Positions 1 to 9,540 of a DNA stretch of 40,714 nt are shown here, in pieces; position 1 is the first letter of the stretch; each line of letters begins with the position of its first letter. The stretch is taken from contig NW_025955316.1 in the NCBI RefSeq assembly GCF_022376445.1, positions 1 to 40,714 on the forward strand. The letters run 5' to 3'. The notes under the pieces were generated by a model, which had not been told where the DNA came from, ran no database searches, and was given only the letters and a program-made list of their open reading frames with translations. This stretch comes from Fomitopsis serialis (Eukaryota; Basidiomycota; Agaricomycetes; Polyporales; Fomitopsidaceae). The translations under genes were made by a program, and so were the position numbers.

Positions 1-125
1 TGCCCGGGCCCCGCACCCGCAGACACGTCCGCGCGCTTGCCGACGTCCCACAGGAACGCGTCCGCCGCCTCGAGCGTCGCACGCACCCACTGCTCGAGCA
101 CCGCCCGCAACGCCAACCTGCTCAT
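1..125 (-). CDS. 5' end of an unrecognised gene, cut by the window edge
   Basis: Reading leftward from an ATG at 125-123 gives 41 uninterrupted codons that begin MSRLALRAVLEQWVRATLEA and continue to the window edge. The start is helix-forming, with regular Leu/Val/Trp and charged residues, and looks like protein rather than chance. The reverse strand of the same stretch gives only low-complexity Ser/Thr/Ala text. The upstream DNA (126-240) is GA-rich on the minus strand, as in a fungal promoter or 5' leader. No family was recognised because too little of the protein is present. It could also be an exon 1 followed by an intron beyond the edge. Confidence 0.5.
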   Translation of the reverse strand, partial: MSRLALRAVLEQWVRATLEAADAFLWDVGKRADVSAGAGPG

Positions 126-500
126 CTTTCCGTCTTCCCACCCGCTCGCCTTCGTGCTCGCTTACCCTACCTCTCTCCTACTCACTCACTGGCCCGCCCA
201 CGTGTTCGCTCGCTCGTGCAGTTGACGGCGCGTTCAGAGCGCGACATGGACCACTACTGGGATGCTCATGCTTGCGAACGAGCCACTCGAGAACGAGACG
301 TGGTGCGCAGACGACTGGGAACAGCACAGTGGTACGGGTAAGGGTGCTTGCGAGGTAGCTGGGGCTCCGCTTGCTCAATGAATCGTACTATCATATTCGT
401 GTACTAGTAGGATGTACAGCATTGCAGCTAAATGAAGATGTTAGAGACGACTATTGAATGCCCGACCAGTATTACAATAAGTTGAATTAAAAGGTCAATT

Positions 501-612
501 TTTACTTCTGTCTGAGACTCACTGTGCATCTGAAGTAACCTGAGTACCCTGAGATATCTGGTGTTCTGAGGGTGTCTGAGGCTACCCTATCAGCCTATCA
601 GATGTTCAGAAA
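501..612. repeat. TCTGA/CTGAG-rich cluster
   Basis: The pentamers TCTGA and CTGAG recur about every 10-15 bases, irregularly spaced and without a strict tandem period. Two other clusters of the same composition lie at 19980-20175 (as the reverse complement) and 23345-23530. The 240-500 stretch before it is ordinary AT-richer spacer in which no gene was seen. Confidence 0.5.
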
Positions 613-627
613 GTGCCGGTTTTGCTG

Positions 628-1293
628 ATGAAACCTGACCGTCCTGTGTCACCGTCTCAGGATCGTGCTGCAAACAAGACAACAAAGGTTCTTCCTCGCG
701 CCAAAATCCGTGCAGCACCAGCAACCTCATCCACGGCCCCAGTTCCAGACGGGGCCTTGGCCAGTAACGCGGTCCGACCTGAGGGCCAGAAGCAGATGCA
801 GAAGCAACATAACGGTTGGTGTAGCCGCCCTGTGTTGGCTCCCATTGGATTCGGATCTATTCCGCTTCGTGTTCCGGGCCTGGCAGACCCTGCTCACGTC
901 GCTAATCCTCGAAATGCCGCGAGCCCCGCTTTGCCCGTCTTAGAGCAGGGTCCACCGTCTCAGGCAGCATCTGGATCTCGGATTAGGGCTGGAAAGCCAT
1001 CGGGAGGTGGCAGCCCTCGTTTGGATGTACCTGCACCGCCATCCAACCCACGCAAGCGCAAGGTTGCTGAAGTGCAGGAACCAGCGCAGCCGGCGTCCAG
1101 TTCCAAACGCAGCAGGACGGAGGCTGCGCCTATCTCACAAGACGGCGGTGTTCGCAAGTCAGGCCGTCTCGCCTTGGAAGGAGAGGAGGGCAGAGCGAGG
1201 GCGCGGGAGTTTACTATCTCAAACTACAAGGCGAAGAAAATGACAGTGTCTGCTAAGGCGACCAAGACGGCTAAGATGGGTGTTAAGAAGTAG
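628..1293 (+). CDS. Small basic hypothetical protein, probably nuclear
   Basis: A single open frame of 221 codons from the first ATG at 628; the frame is open a little further upstream but only from a GTG. The protein is low in complexity (Pro, Ala, Ser, Arg, Lys). It has a cluster of nuclear-localisation type, NPRKRKVAEVQ near residue 140 followed by SSSKRSRTEAA, and ends in a Lys-rich tail (KATKTAKMGVKK). The phrase RPVLAPIG near residue 70 resembles the RPRLAPIG core of the tandem repeat in the chromo-like gene at 4998-7013. This may mark a distant relation or just shared composition. No catalytic motif is visible. It stands between two minus-strand genes. Confidence 0.45.
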   Translation: MKPDRPVSPSQDRAANKTTKVLPRAKIRAAPATSSTAPVPDGALASNAVRPEGQKQMQKQHNGWCSRPVLAPIGFGSIPLRVPGLADPAHVANPRNAASPALPVLEQGPPSQAASGSRIRAGKPSGGGSPRLDVPAPPSNPRKRKVAEVQEPAQPASSSKRSRTEAAPISQDGGVRKSGRLALEGEEGRARAREFTISNYKAKKMTVSAKATKTAKMGVKK

Positions 1294-1463
1294 AGCCAGT
1301 GTTTGAGGCAGACTAGATTCAGCAAGGTGTTTTGCGAGCAAGGGACATATTATTACATTGTGACGAGTGAATATAATACATTGCGATCATGCGACATTGA
1401 CGAAGACGCCTCAGATATACCTTACTGCTCACCCGCGTTCACGGTGGGACTCGGACCGGCCGT

Positions 1464-4400
1464 CTAGACGTTTTCGATCGTGTTCGGCGCCGAGTCCACA
1501 TCCATCTCGCGGTCGTCTCCTTGGGGCGCTTCGCCCAGAGTCGATGATCCAGGAACAGCTTCACCCGAGTCCGCTGGGGTCCCCAGCACGTTGTTGGGTG
1601 CGGACTCCGAGGCCGGCTCCGGCTGTGAGTCCACCGTCTTGGGCTGGCTGGTCATAACGACCGCAGGCTCACCGACAGCTCGATTGATCCGAGGCTGGCT
1701 GGCGGGGACGGGAGCGCGTACCTGCGCGACGAGCTCCCTCAGGTCGTTCTGCTGCATCGCCACGCCTTGCAATGCTGCCTGCCAGCCCGCATGCAGCACG
1801 TTTCCCTCCATCCTGACCTGCCGGACCGCCCTGTCCACCGCGCTGTGCACGTAGCCTGCGCTGGCCTGTTCAAACTCGCTTCTCGAAGTGACGAGGTCGT
1901 CGACCTTGGCCTCAAGCGACGCAATTTGGTCCTGATGCTCCCGGGTGACGTCCTCGAGCTGCTCCTGAAGCGTCTCGACCCGGTGGTGCAAGGCCCGGAT
2001 AGCCACGTTCTTCTTGTTCGACGCCCGCACCAGCTGGTCGATTGCCAGCTCTGCCCGAGTACGCATGATTCGCTCGCCCTCGACTGCCTTCGTGAGTTTT
2101 TCCCAGCTCACACCCAGCGCGCCCATCTTGGGCCTGAGATCCCAAGCCACCCTGAGGTTTTCGTCGATGGCGCGGAGCTGGGCGTCCCGATCGTCTGTGA
2201 AGTACGGTGTAGCCTCCACGAGCTTCAGCGCCTCCAGTGGACCCAAGGAGGCTGGGCGGAACGAGGCCGGGGTGCTCGACGAAGGTCCGGGACGCTCAGG
2301 CATGCGTACGAGCTCGAGTTCCGCTACAACCCACCAGATGCAGGTCATCACTACATGATTAGCGATTTCCAGTCCTAAAACGGAATAACTTACAGTCCTC
2401 CCTGTCGTACACTCTCACTGTACTTGGAATTGCCCGCGAGGCGGGAGCCGCTTCAGGGGCGGGCTGGGCAACGGATTGACGCTGTTTGCCCTTGATGCGC
2501 GCGGAGCTCCGCCTGGACGCGTCTTCCTCGGCCTACAAGGCGGGATTAGTTTGATGATAACGGAAAGGACTCGCGAGGTGGGCTTACCTTGCTGGACGGA
2601 TCAACGTCCATGGCATTGCCCTCGCCCAGCGCGGCTTCAGCCATCATACGCTGGTGGACTTCCTCCATCGGATGGTCGACAGTTTGCTCGTCGTCCGTCG
2701 CTGTCTGCTGGTGTCCCGCCGGTTGAAGCCAATCCACATCCCCCGCGAGTTCGTCCTGCTCCTCGACAAGCTGGTCCTTCTCCTCCTCGGCGTGGTACTC
2801 CTCGTCCTCGCGCTCCGAGGCCGGACTCGGCGGAGCGACTATCTTCTTGCTCTTCTTACGGGGGGGGTGAAGACTGCCAGCGCTTCTTCCTCCTCCTCCT
2901 CCTCCTCCTCCTCGTCCTCCTCCTCGTCGTCGACCTCCTCGTCCTCATCCTCGCTTGACGCGGCAGCCTTCGCTTTACCCTTGCCTTTCTTCGAGCGGCT
3001 TGCCTTCTTCTCGGCCTTCTCGGCCGGAACCTTGACATCCGCATCGAGCAGGTATTTGGGCCCCTTGGCCTTCGCGGCCGCTTGGAGCGCCTTCGCCTTC
3101 GGGCAGATCTTCCCCTCCCAACCGTCCAGCGTCGCAAGGTCTTGAACGAACTGGTCGCGGGTTGGGTTATATAGCGCCCGAGGTGGTGGCGCTTTGCCGT
3201 CCTTGATCAGCTTGGCCGCGAACTTGCGGAACCTCGCTCCCATCGTGGAGGACGTGGAGCTTCGATATCCCTTGCCGGTGATAAGGTTGAAGGGGACGAG
3301 CGAGCAGGACGCGTTGAACGGGGGACCGCATGTGTCGCATCGCGCCGGGTGGATCATCTTCGCGCCCTTCTCGTCTTCCACCGGCGTGTACTTGCAATCT
3401 CGCCCCGTCTTTTTGCAAGCGACGCAGGGCAGCGGCTAGACCTTGTCAGCCAGGCAGAAACCGAGTTAGAGACGTTTCGCTCACCGAGATCTCGTCCTCC
3501 AGATTATCCTCATCCTTTGCATCCTTCCTTGTCAGTAAGGCAAGAGGGCGATCAGGGAAGTTTACTTACTGAGTCCTCATCGTCCGTGTTGTCCACGAAC
3601 GTAGCAGTCTTCTTTTTGCTCGTTCCCGCGGATCCGGAGGCAGACGCTTGGCTCTTCATCGCCGACGCCGGGGTCTTGGCCTTCGACTTCGCCGGCGGAG
3701 GTGCCGTCTTGGTCGCGGCCGTCTTGGTCGCGGCCGTCTTGATCGGGGCCGTCTTGGTCGGTGCCGTCTTGGTCGGTGCCGTCTTGGTTTGAGCAGGGGT
3801 CCTCCGGAGGACCTTTTTCTTAGGCTCGGGAGGAGCGTCCTTCTTCCCGGCCGCTGCCGACGAGCTCCTGCTCTTCGCTGGCGGCCTCGATGCTCGTGTC
3901 TTCGGCTCGGGGACATCCACCTCGGGCTCCCCACCGTCAGAGACCTGAGCGGGCGAGTCCGCTTTCTTGCCCTTGGCCTCAACCCTCGACCGCTTTGGAG
4001 GGGGTGGCTTCGCCAGGTCGTTGTCGGTCTCCGAGACCTTCTTCTTCGGCGCGGTTGACTCCGCACGCCGCCGTTTGCTTCCTGTGCTCGGTCCGGGCTG
4101 TGGGTCCTGAGCCGCCTCGTTGTCTCCGTCCTGCGCGTGCGCAGTGTCTTGACTACTTCCGTCGTCGGGAATCTCAACTAAAGTTGATGTCAGTCTAAAC
4201 GTAAGAAACGACGCGGTGTCGTAGCCCATTGAGACGTACACTTATCCCACCACCCAGCCAAAGAGTCCACCATGATCTGGGGAACGGGAAGATCGGCGAC
4301 CAACTCCTGCGGAATTGACGTCAACTCGCGGTCGTCGTCCTCCTTGATGTTGGCCAGGAAGAAGTCGAGCTGGCCGATGTACTCCTCGTACGCGTATCCG

Positions 4401-4654
4401 ACGATCCTCGGCATTAGCGCGCCACCTCTTGCAGCAGCGACAATCGCGTCGCAGTTGTCGTACTTCAAGACGCGTCGGTTGTCATTATTCGAGTATAATG
4501 CATGTTTACTTACCAGAATCTTCCCCACTTTCTTGGTGAGGTCCAGAAGGTCGGCAGGCGACGCGTTCACCGCGGCCTTGAGGTGCGCTGCAAAGCGCTG
4601 CATCGTTTTGCGAGCCTTGGACGGGTCGCTGAAGTCGAACGTGGGGCAAGACAT
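1464..4654 (-). CDS. Zn-cluster-like, acidic, coiled-coil protein of unknown function (7 exons, one frame break)
   Basis: Proposed exons on the minus strand: 4654-4514, 4462-4240, 4177-3570, 3523-3485, 3435-2588, 2532-2394 and 2350-1464. All six introns have GT-AG ends, and all phases agree if one base is added in the 8-C run at 2870-2877; the product is then 961 residues. Order of parts: a helical N-terminal domain (MSCPTFDFSDPSKARKTMQR); a Lys/Ala/Pro stretch with about six 5-residue TKTAP-type repeats (3703-3790); a Cys motif beginning PLPCVACKKTGRDCKY with spacing CX2CX6CX18CX2CX7C; a poly-Glu run (about 2885-2950); a C-terminal coiled coil of about 100 residues (VETLQEQLEDVTREHQDQIA). 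The Cys spacing resembles a fungal Zn2Cys6 cluster but the middle linker is longer than usual. With the basic and acidic tracts this suggests a chromatin or DNA-binding role; that is inference. It is divergent to the chromo-like gene, with 343 bp between the starts. Confidence 0.7.
3703..3790 (-). repeat. 15-bp in-frame tandem repeat, Lys/Ala/Thr-rich
   Basis: About six copies of a 15-bp unit (GCCGTCTTGGTCGGT on the plus strand) encode repeated KTAPT/KTAAT units in exon 3 of the minus-strand gene. The composition is like linker-histone tails. Copy number probably varies between strains. Confidence 0.75.
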
Positions 4655-4997
4655 GGAAGCAAGACGGGAGTGCGAGACGAGAGAGAGGTGAGAGTGGCTG
4701 GCAGAGATGCGTATGAAAGGAAGTAGGACGAAACAGGCCAGTCCACAAGCGGTTCGTCTGAGTTTGATCGAGGTGATCGGCATCACGTGTCAGAACCTCC
4801 GTTCTGTGGCTTGCCACGTGAGCTGTGACGCGTCAGATTGATGGGTGGCTGACCGTCGCCTGGTCTTGTTTCGTCTTTTACTGCAGTGTACTGCGGTCTC
4901 AGTAGCCTTCGTAGCACGTTATCGTCAGATCAGGTGGTAAGTAATAACATGTGGACGTTTTGGAACCGCTTTAAAACGAACAGAATCTCCTTAGCAG
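4655..4997. promoter_or_regulatory. Shared promoter region between divergent genes
   Basis: This 343-bp gap separates the start codons of the minus-strand Zn-cluster-like gene (4654) and the plus-strand chromo-like gene (4998). It holds no gene of its own. The 4890-4995 part is AT-richer and carries TTTAAAAC and GTAATAACA stretches just upstream of the plus-strand start. No named transcription-factor site could be assigned. That the two genes are co-regulated is inference from the arrangement alone. Confidence 0.4.
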
Positions 4998-7013
4998 ATG
5001 TCCGGCAAGCGACCTTCCTCCCCAAGTTCCTCAGCTCCGGGCGCTGATAACAAGCGGGCCCGTATCATAGGTGAGTTGTGAATCCTTTGGGTATCACCCA
5101 ATACACTGACAATGTCTAACCTGCTTGTTTTGCTCGCTTTGACAATCCGCGCCTAGACCGCCCCGGCTCAGGCACAAGAAAGGGGTCTGGGACGGGCAAA
5201 GATTATCTCGGGCCCGAGCGTCCCCGTCTTGCTCCCATCGGTGTCATAGCGCAAGACAGGACCGCCGCACCGCAGGCCGCCGCGCCTCGTGAGGCGATCG
5301 ACTATGCGGGTCGCAACCGACCCCGCCTTGCTCCCATCAGTCTCGTCCCAGCGACGAGGACGGTCCCCGCCTCGGACGTCGGCGCGCCGCAAGGGCCGAT
5401 CGACTACGCGGGTCGCAACCGACCCCGTCTTGCTCCCGTGAGTCTCGTCCCAGAGACGACGACAATCCCCGCCCGGACGTCAGCGCGCCCCGAGTGCCGA
5501 TCGACTACGCGGGTCGCAACCGACCCCGTCTTGCTCCGGTTGGTCTGGTCCCAGCGACGAGGACGGTCCCCGCCTCGGACGTCGGCGCGCCGCGAGGGCC
5601 GATCGACTACGCGGGTCGCAACCGACCCCGTCTTGCTCCCGTCAGTGTCGTCCCAGAGACGACGACGGTCCCCGCCTCGGAAGTCAGCGTGCCGCGAGGA
5701 CCGATCGACTACGCGGGTCGCAACCGACCCCGCCTTGCTCCGGTCGGTCTGATGCCAGCGACGAGGACGGTCCCCGCCTCGGACGTCGGCGCGCCGCGAG
5801 GCCGATCGACTACGCGGGTCGCACCGACCCCTCTGCTCCCGTCAGTGTCGTCCAGAGACGACGACGGTCCCCGCCTCGGAAGTCAGCGTGCCGCGAGGAC
5901 CGATCGACTACGCGGGTCGCAACCGACCCCGCCTTGCTCCGGTCGTCTCGTCCCAGCGACGAGGACGGTCTCCGCGCCGGACGTCAGCGCGCCGCGAGGG
6001 CCCGTCGACTACGCGGGTCGCAACCGACCCCGCCCTCCTCCCATCGGTCCCGTCCCAGTGCCCAGGACGGCCCACGCCTCGGACGACAACGTATCGCGTC
6101 CGTCGATTGACTACGCAGGGCGCTCTCGCCCGCGCCCTGCTCCCATCGCCTTGTACCCGCCGAAGAAGATGACCGCTGCCCTGGAGGCCAGCGCGCCGGG
6201 TGGGCCTACTGGTCAAGCTGGCCCCTCAGCTGGACCCTCCCGTCCCTACCCTGCCGACGGGAGGCCCGCTGAGGCCCCAACAGCCTCCCTGGCGGTCAAG
6301 ACGGGCGGTGGAGCTCCGGAGCCCGGAGCCATTGATGGGGAACCGAACCTACCCTCAGACGGTGACGGCGTCTCGCAGAGACAGATACCACGCCCCCCCA
6401 TCCATACCGACTGAAGATGATGAGCCTTCAAAAGAAGCACTCGCAGAAGGGCAAGCAAGTCGTCGAGACGAACCAAGGCGGACAGGCCAGTCCCAGGCAG
6501 ACACCTTCTCCGCCAGCCACTCCTCCTCCTCAGTCCGGCCCGTCGAGAGCACCCTCTGTGGCGTCCAGTTCCGAGCCTTCTTCAGGTATGTAGAGTTTGA
6601 CCATTTTCTCGTGTGCCTGTTGATTTAACTCATTCACTTACCACCCTCCAGACTCTGACGCAGGTCCGGGGCCGGTCGAAGTCAAGAACAACCGCGAGTG
6701 GTACAAGGTTCAAGCCATCGAGTTAGCCTACCAAAATGAGAAGAAACAGTGGAGGTTCTGGGTGAGCTGGGAAGGCTGGCAGCCTCGGTCGAACAGCGAA
6801 CTGGCCTGGACGGACGTGAAGTGCCTGGAGGCCCTCCCCATCTATATGGATAGCGCGGTCGAGCACATACTCGACAAACGAAACGTCAATGGCAAGTGGG
6901 AGTATTTCATTCACTGGAGGGACACCAGCGAAGATTTCGATGTATGGGTCTCGAAGGACTTTTTGAGGGACACCACCTTGTTGACGTTGTATGAAGACTC
7001 GTTGCGACGCTGA
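4998..7013 (+). CDS. Tandem-repeat protein with two C-terminal chromo-like modules (frame breaks present)
   Basis: Exon 1 is 4998-5070 (MSGKRPSSPSSSAPGADNKR); intron 5071-5156; exon 2 is 5157-6585; intron 6586-6651; exon 3 is 6652-7013. Both introns are GT-AG and fall in phase 1. Exon 2 carries about nine copies of a 34-residue unit with core IDYAGRNRPRLAP, then a Pro/Ser-rich linker. Exon 3 encodes two successive chromo-like modules: WYKVQAIELAYQNEKKQWRF followed by WVSWEGW, and VEHILDKRNVNGKWEYFIHW followed by a DFDVWV stretch. The aromatic spacing fits the Royal (chromo/Tudor) superfamily, which binds methylated lysine in other proteins; binding here is inferred. The exon 2 frame is broken: one base is missing near 5473, six single bases are missing between 5797 and 5950 (net in frame), and one base is missing at the 7-C run 6396-6402. 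Restoring two bases makes all phases agree. Confidence 0.65.
5290..6130 (+). repeat. 102-bp coding tandem repeat arranged as A-B dimers
   Basis: About nine copies of a 102-bp unit carry ATCGACTACGCGGGTCGC at its core, near 5297, 5399, 5500, 5602, 5704, 5805, 5906, 6006 and 6107. The copies alternate between two types, one encoding VPATRTVPASDVGAP and one encoding VPETTTVPASEVSVP. The higher-order period is therefore 204 bp, which points to duplication of dimers. The last two copies are the most diverged. Confidence 0.85.
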
Positions 7014-7099
7014 ATTCCCGTCTTGTATTTCCTCGTACCTGTACCGTCTCAATGCGATTGGTTTAGGCTGCTTAGATATAGATCGATGAGGAGCTGACC

Positions 7100-7960
7100 G
7101 CTTTAGATGATTCAGGACGAACAGGACGGTGAGGTCTCACCGCGTTGGACAACGACAGCCTTCCACCGCCACCGTGTGGGCGAGGAAAACTCGTTACTCC
7201 ATACTAGCGTCATTCAACCAGCAACTCAATCCATTCAGCCAACACCATCAACTATTCAGCCGATCCCACCCACATTCGAGCCGGCGGATGCAACGTTGCT
7301 TGCAAGACGGTGAGACTTCACCGCGTTAGCCACCGATTCACTTCTGCCTCGACCGAGCGGAAAACTCGAGCTTGTACACACTATTCCGTATTACCTAGTA
7401 AGATTTCGAACGTATCCAGCCGATTTCATTGTTTGTCCAGCCGACGTATGCGTTATCGGACTGAACGCTGCGATAGACAAGGCCGTGCTCCAAGACGGTG
7501 ACGCCTCACCGCGTTATACCATGACTCCCTTCCACAGTCACCGCGAGGGCGGGTAGGACTTATGCCCATCGTTTTTGTTCTTCAATCAAACATTCTATTT
7601 ATCAAGCCCACCCCACTGGCCACCTAGCCGATCCAACCGACATTCGAGCTCAACGCCGCGATAGACGACGCTACCCGGCAAGACGGCGACGCCTCACCGC
7701 GTTAGATGACGACCCCCTTCGACCACCATTGCGGGGGTGAGCAAGATTGGTATACACCAGCTTGATATTTTCTTGACATCTATGCCTGCCCAGCAGATGC
7801 ATCCCAGTCCATCTCCACGGTAGTCCGGGCGACGCACACAAGACGGCACCCGACGCAGCCAAGCTGAAGCCTACCAGCGGCCCATTCCTCACCGCGCTGT
7901 AATATTCATAGCGACGCCCACCAATACGCAAGATGGCGGGGCCCGTCCAAGGCGGCTGTC
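7100..7960. repeat. Degenerate tandem repeat, about 185-bp period, with a palindromic core
   Basis: The phrase ACGGTGAGGTCTCACCGCGT (7125) recurs in altered form near 7306, 7493, 7682 and, weakly, 7885. Spacing is about 181-205 bp. Each good copy keeps the inverted pair CGGTGA-N3/4-TCACCG. The stretch between copies is CA/CC-rich and non-coding. It directly follows the 3' end of the chromo-like gene. No gene was seen from 7014 to 8144. Confidence 0.6.
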
Positions 7961-8144
7961 CTCCTTCAATAGGCCAGCCGACGCGTTAGCCTCGGCGGCC
8001 GACGCCCATTTCATCAAAACATTGGTATCCGAGTACCCCGCAAATTGTTACAGCATTCACGTATTACTACTGATCCACCATACAAAAGTTGCACCTCGGC
8101 TCATGGATCATCGTCCTATTGGCCGAGTCGTCGGCCGCTGTAGG

Positions 8145-9137
8145 CTACCCTGATGGTGTTCCACGAGACTGCGTGTCGGCCATAGGATGACTATGCGTGA
8201 GAAAGAGCTGCTTGGTGTGCTTGATCCGCTTGAGCATCGGCCATGGCAGTGAATCGAACTCCCTCAGTTGCGGGCTTGATGGACCAATGTCGAACAGAAA
8301 GTCGGTGAAGAAGTCCGGAGTCGGTCCACTTGCATGAAATTCTTCGAGATCCAGAAACACTTCGTAGTACAAGCTTTCCCAACTCTCCCAGAGTTCAATA
8401 GAATCTTGTCGCGTGTCGTAACAATAACCTCCTTCAACACGCACATGCAGCACGGTCAGCGACCGAGGAAACACGGTGCCCAGCTCAGGCATGATTTGTC
8501 TTTGAACGGATCTGAGGTTGAAGAAATCCGCCAGATAACATGAAAACGTGATAGTCGTGGTATCGGTTCTACAAGGCCCGAGGTCTTCCGGTGTGAACGC
8601 CTTTACATCGAAGGAGCAGTAACCGAACTCAATGTGTAAGGCTTGTACCGCAGCGAATGCCGGCAACGTTATGTTGTCCTTCGGAACGATGTCTGCGATG
8701 AGGATCCCGTGATGCAAGTCTGCATTCTCGTCTTCATGGACAACTTGGCCCGAGGCGTCTAAATAAGTATCAATCTTGATTTTTGCAGTGCACGGAAGGG
8801 CCAGATGTGCCAGAAGAAACGACATAGCCGCGTGTCCACCATAGTGAAGAAATTTAAAGCTCTTGAGGTATTGAAGGTTGAGGATAGGCCGAATCCTGGT
8901 GTCGGTAGGAATCGCCATGGCGTCAATGTCAAGGCCACCAAACGCGAGATGCTCTAGAGCTGGAGAGCTCCTGAGTAAGTTGAACAGTTCGTCCCAGGTG
9001 TCACACGACATGTCGTCCAACGTGAGCGATGTCAAGCAATGCACATCGACAATGTTCGCCTTCAGTTCGAAGTCGCCGAGAGACAGGGATCCTAGCGATG
9101 AAAAATCGTCCCCATGCAGGCCATATAGGCATAAGTT
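8145..9137 (-). pseudogene. F-box/LRR protein, C-terminal half (separated from its N-terminal half)
   Basis: The minus-strand frame opens at the edge of the inserted element (NLCLYGLHGDDFSSLGSLSL), runs through leucine-rich text (DVHCLTSLTLDDMSCDTWDE), and ends at a stop at 8145-8147. The pattern of repeated hydrophobic strands with 'LRSSPALEHLAF' segments is that of LRR regions in basidiomycete F-box proteins. There is no F-box in this part. The F-box itself lies at 16750-17332 on the same strand, on the far side of a 7.6-kb insertion. Joining the last intact codon there (CTC, 16753-16751) to AAC at 9137-9135 keeps one reading frame, if one of two flanking A residues is counted as duplicated. 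The half is otherwise free of stops. Confidence 0.75.
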
Positions 9138-9181
9138 TGTATGAAATCCCTGTAGTTAGCACAAAGGTATCATACATAAAC
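9138..9181 (+). repeat. Left terminal inverted repeat of the 7.6-kb element
   Basis: It pairs with 16707-16749 in inverted orientation. One single-base indel and three substitutions separate the two arms. Read on the minus strand it also contains GTGCTAACTACAG, which looks like a splice branch point and acceptor. Confidence 0.75.
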
Positions 9182-9204
9182 ACCTGTACTTACCAAAGCC
9201 TGTT

Positions 9205-9238
9205 CTCATACATGAGCTGCCACTCGCTCATGTATGAG
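9205..9238. repeat. Perfect 12-bp hairpin near the left end
   Basis: CTCATACATGAG (9205-9216) and CTCATGTATGAG (9227-9238) are perfect inverted copies around a 10-base loop. A third related string, TCATGTATGAAC, follows at about 9249. The motif resembles the outer end of the right terminal repeat. Confidence 0.8.
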
Positions 9239-9540
9239 CAAGGCGCCGTCATGTATGAACGAGGCGCCCTGGGTCGTTACCCGATATAGCAGCCACGCCG
9301 GGGCAGCCCGGTCCCTTCGTCCGCCGCGGGGTGGCGCGATGCGAGCTGCCCCATATGGACGCACATCGGGGTCAGCGCATCTGAGATCAGGTACGATCCC
9401 GCCCTGCCCGTTGCGTGGCGTCGGTTTCGGCCAACCCCGGGAGCTCGCAACGAGTCGAACGAGCGGCGAGCGCTTCCGCCGGCCGTTTGCAACCTCCTCT
9501 GCCACCATCCCGCGTCGGTCACCGACGTCATTAGAGCGCA

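Noticed and set aside
5168..5392. Minus-strand ORFs over the 102-bp repeat (also 5908-6216)
   Set aside because: Shadows of the repeat array, which reads as coherent protein on the plus strand and joins upstream and downstream exons.
9140..9200. A real intron in the F-box gene ending at the GCTAACTACAG in the left inverted repeat
   Set aside because: The same string is present in the right inverted repeat, and the upstream 'exon' does not give a matching phase. It is better explained as part of the element end.
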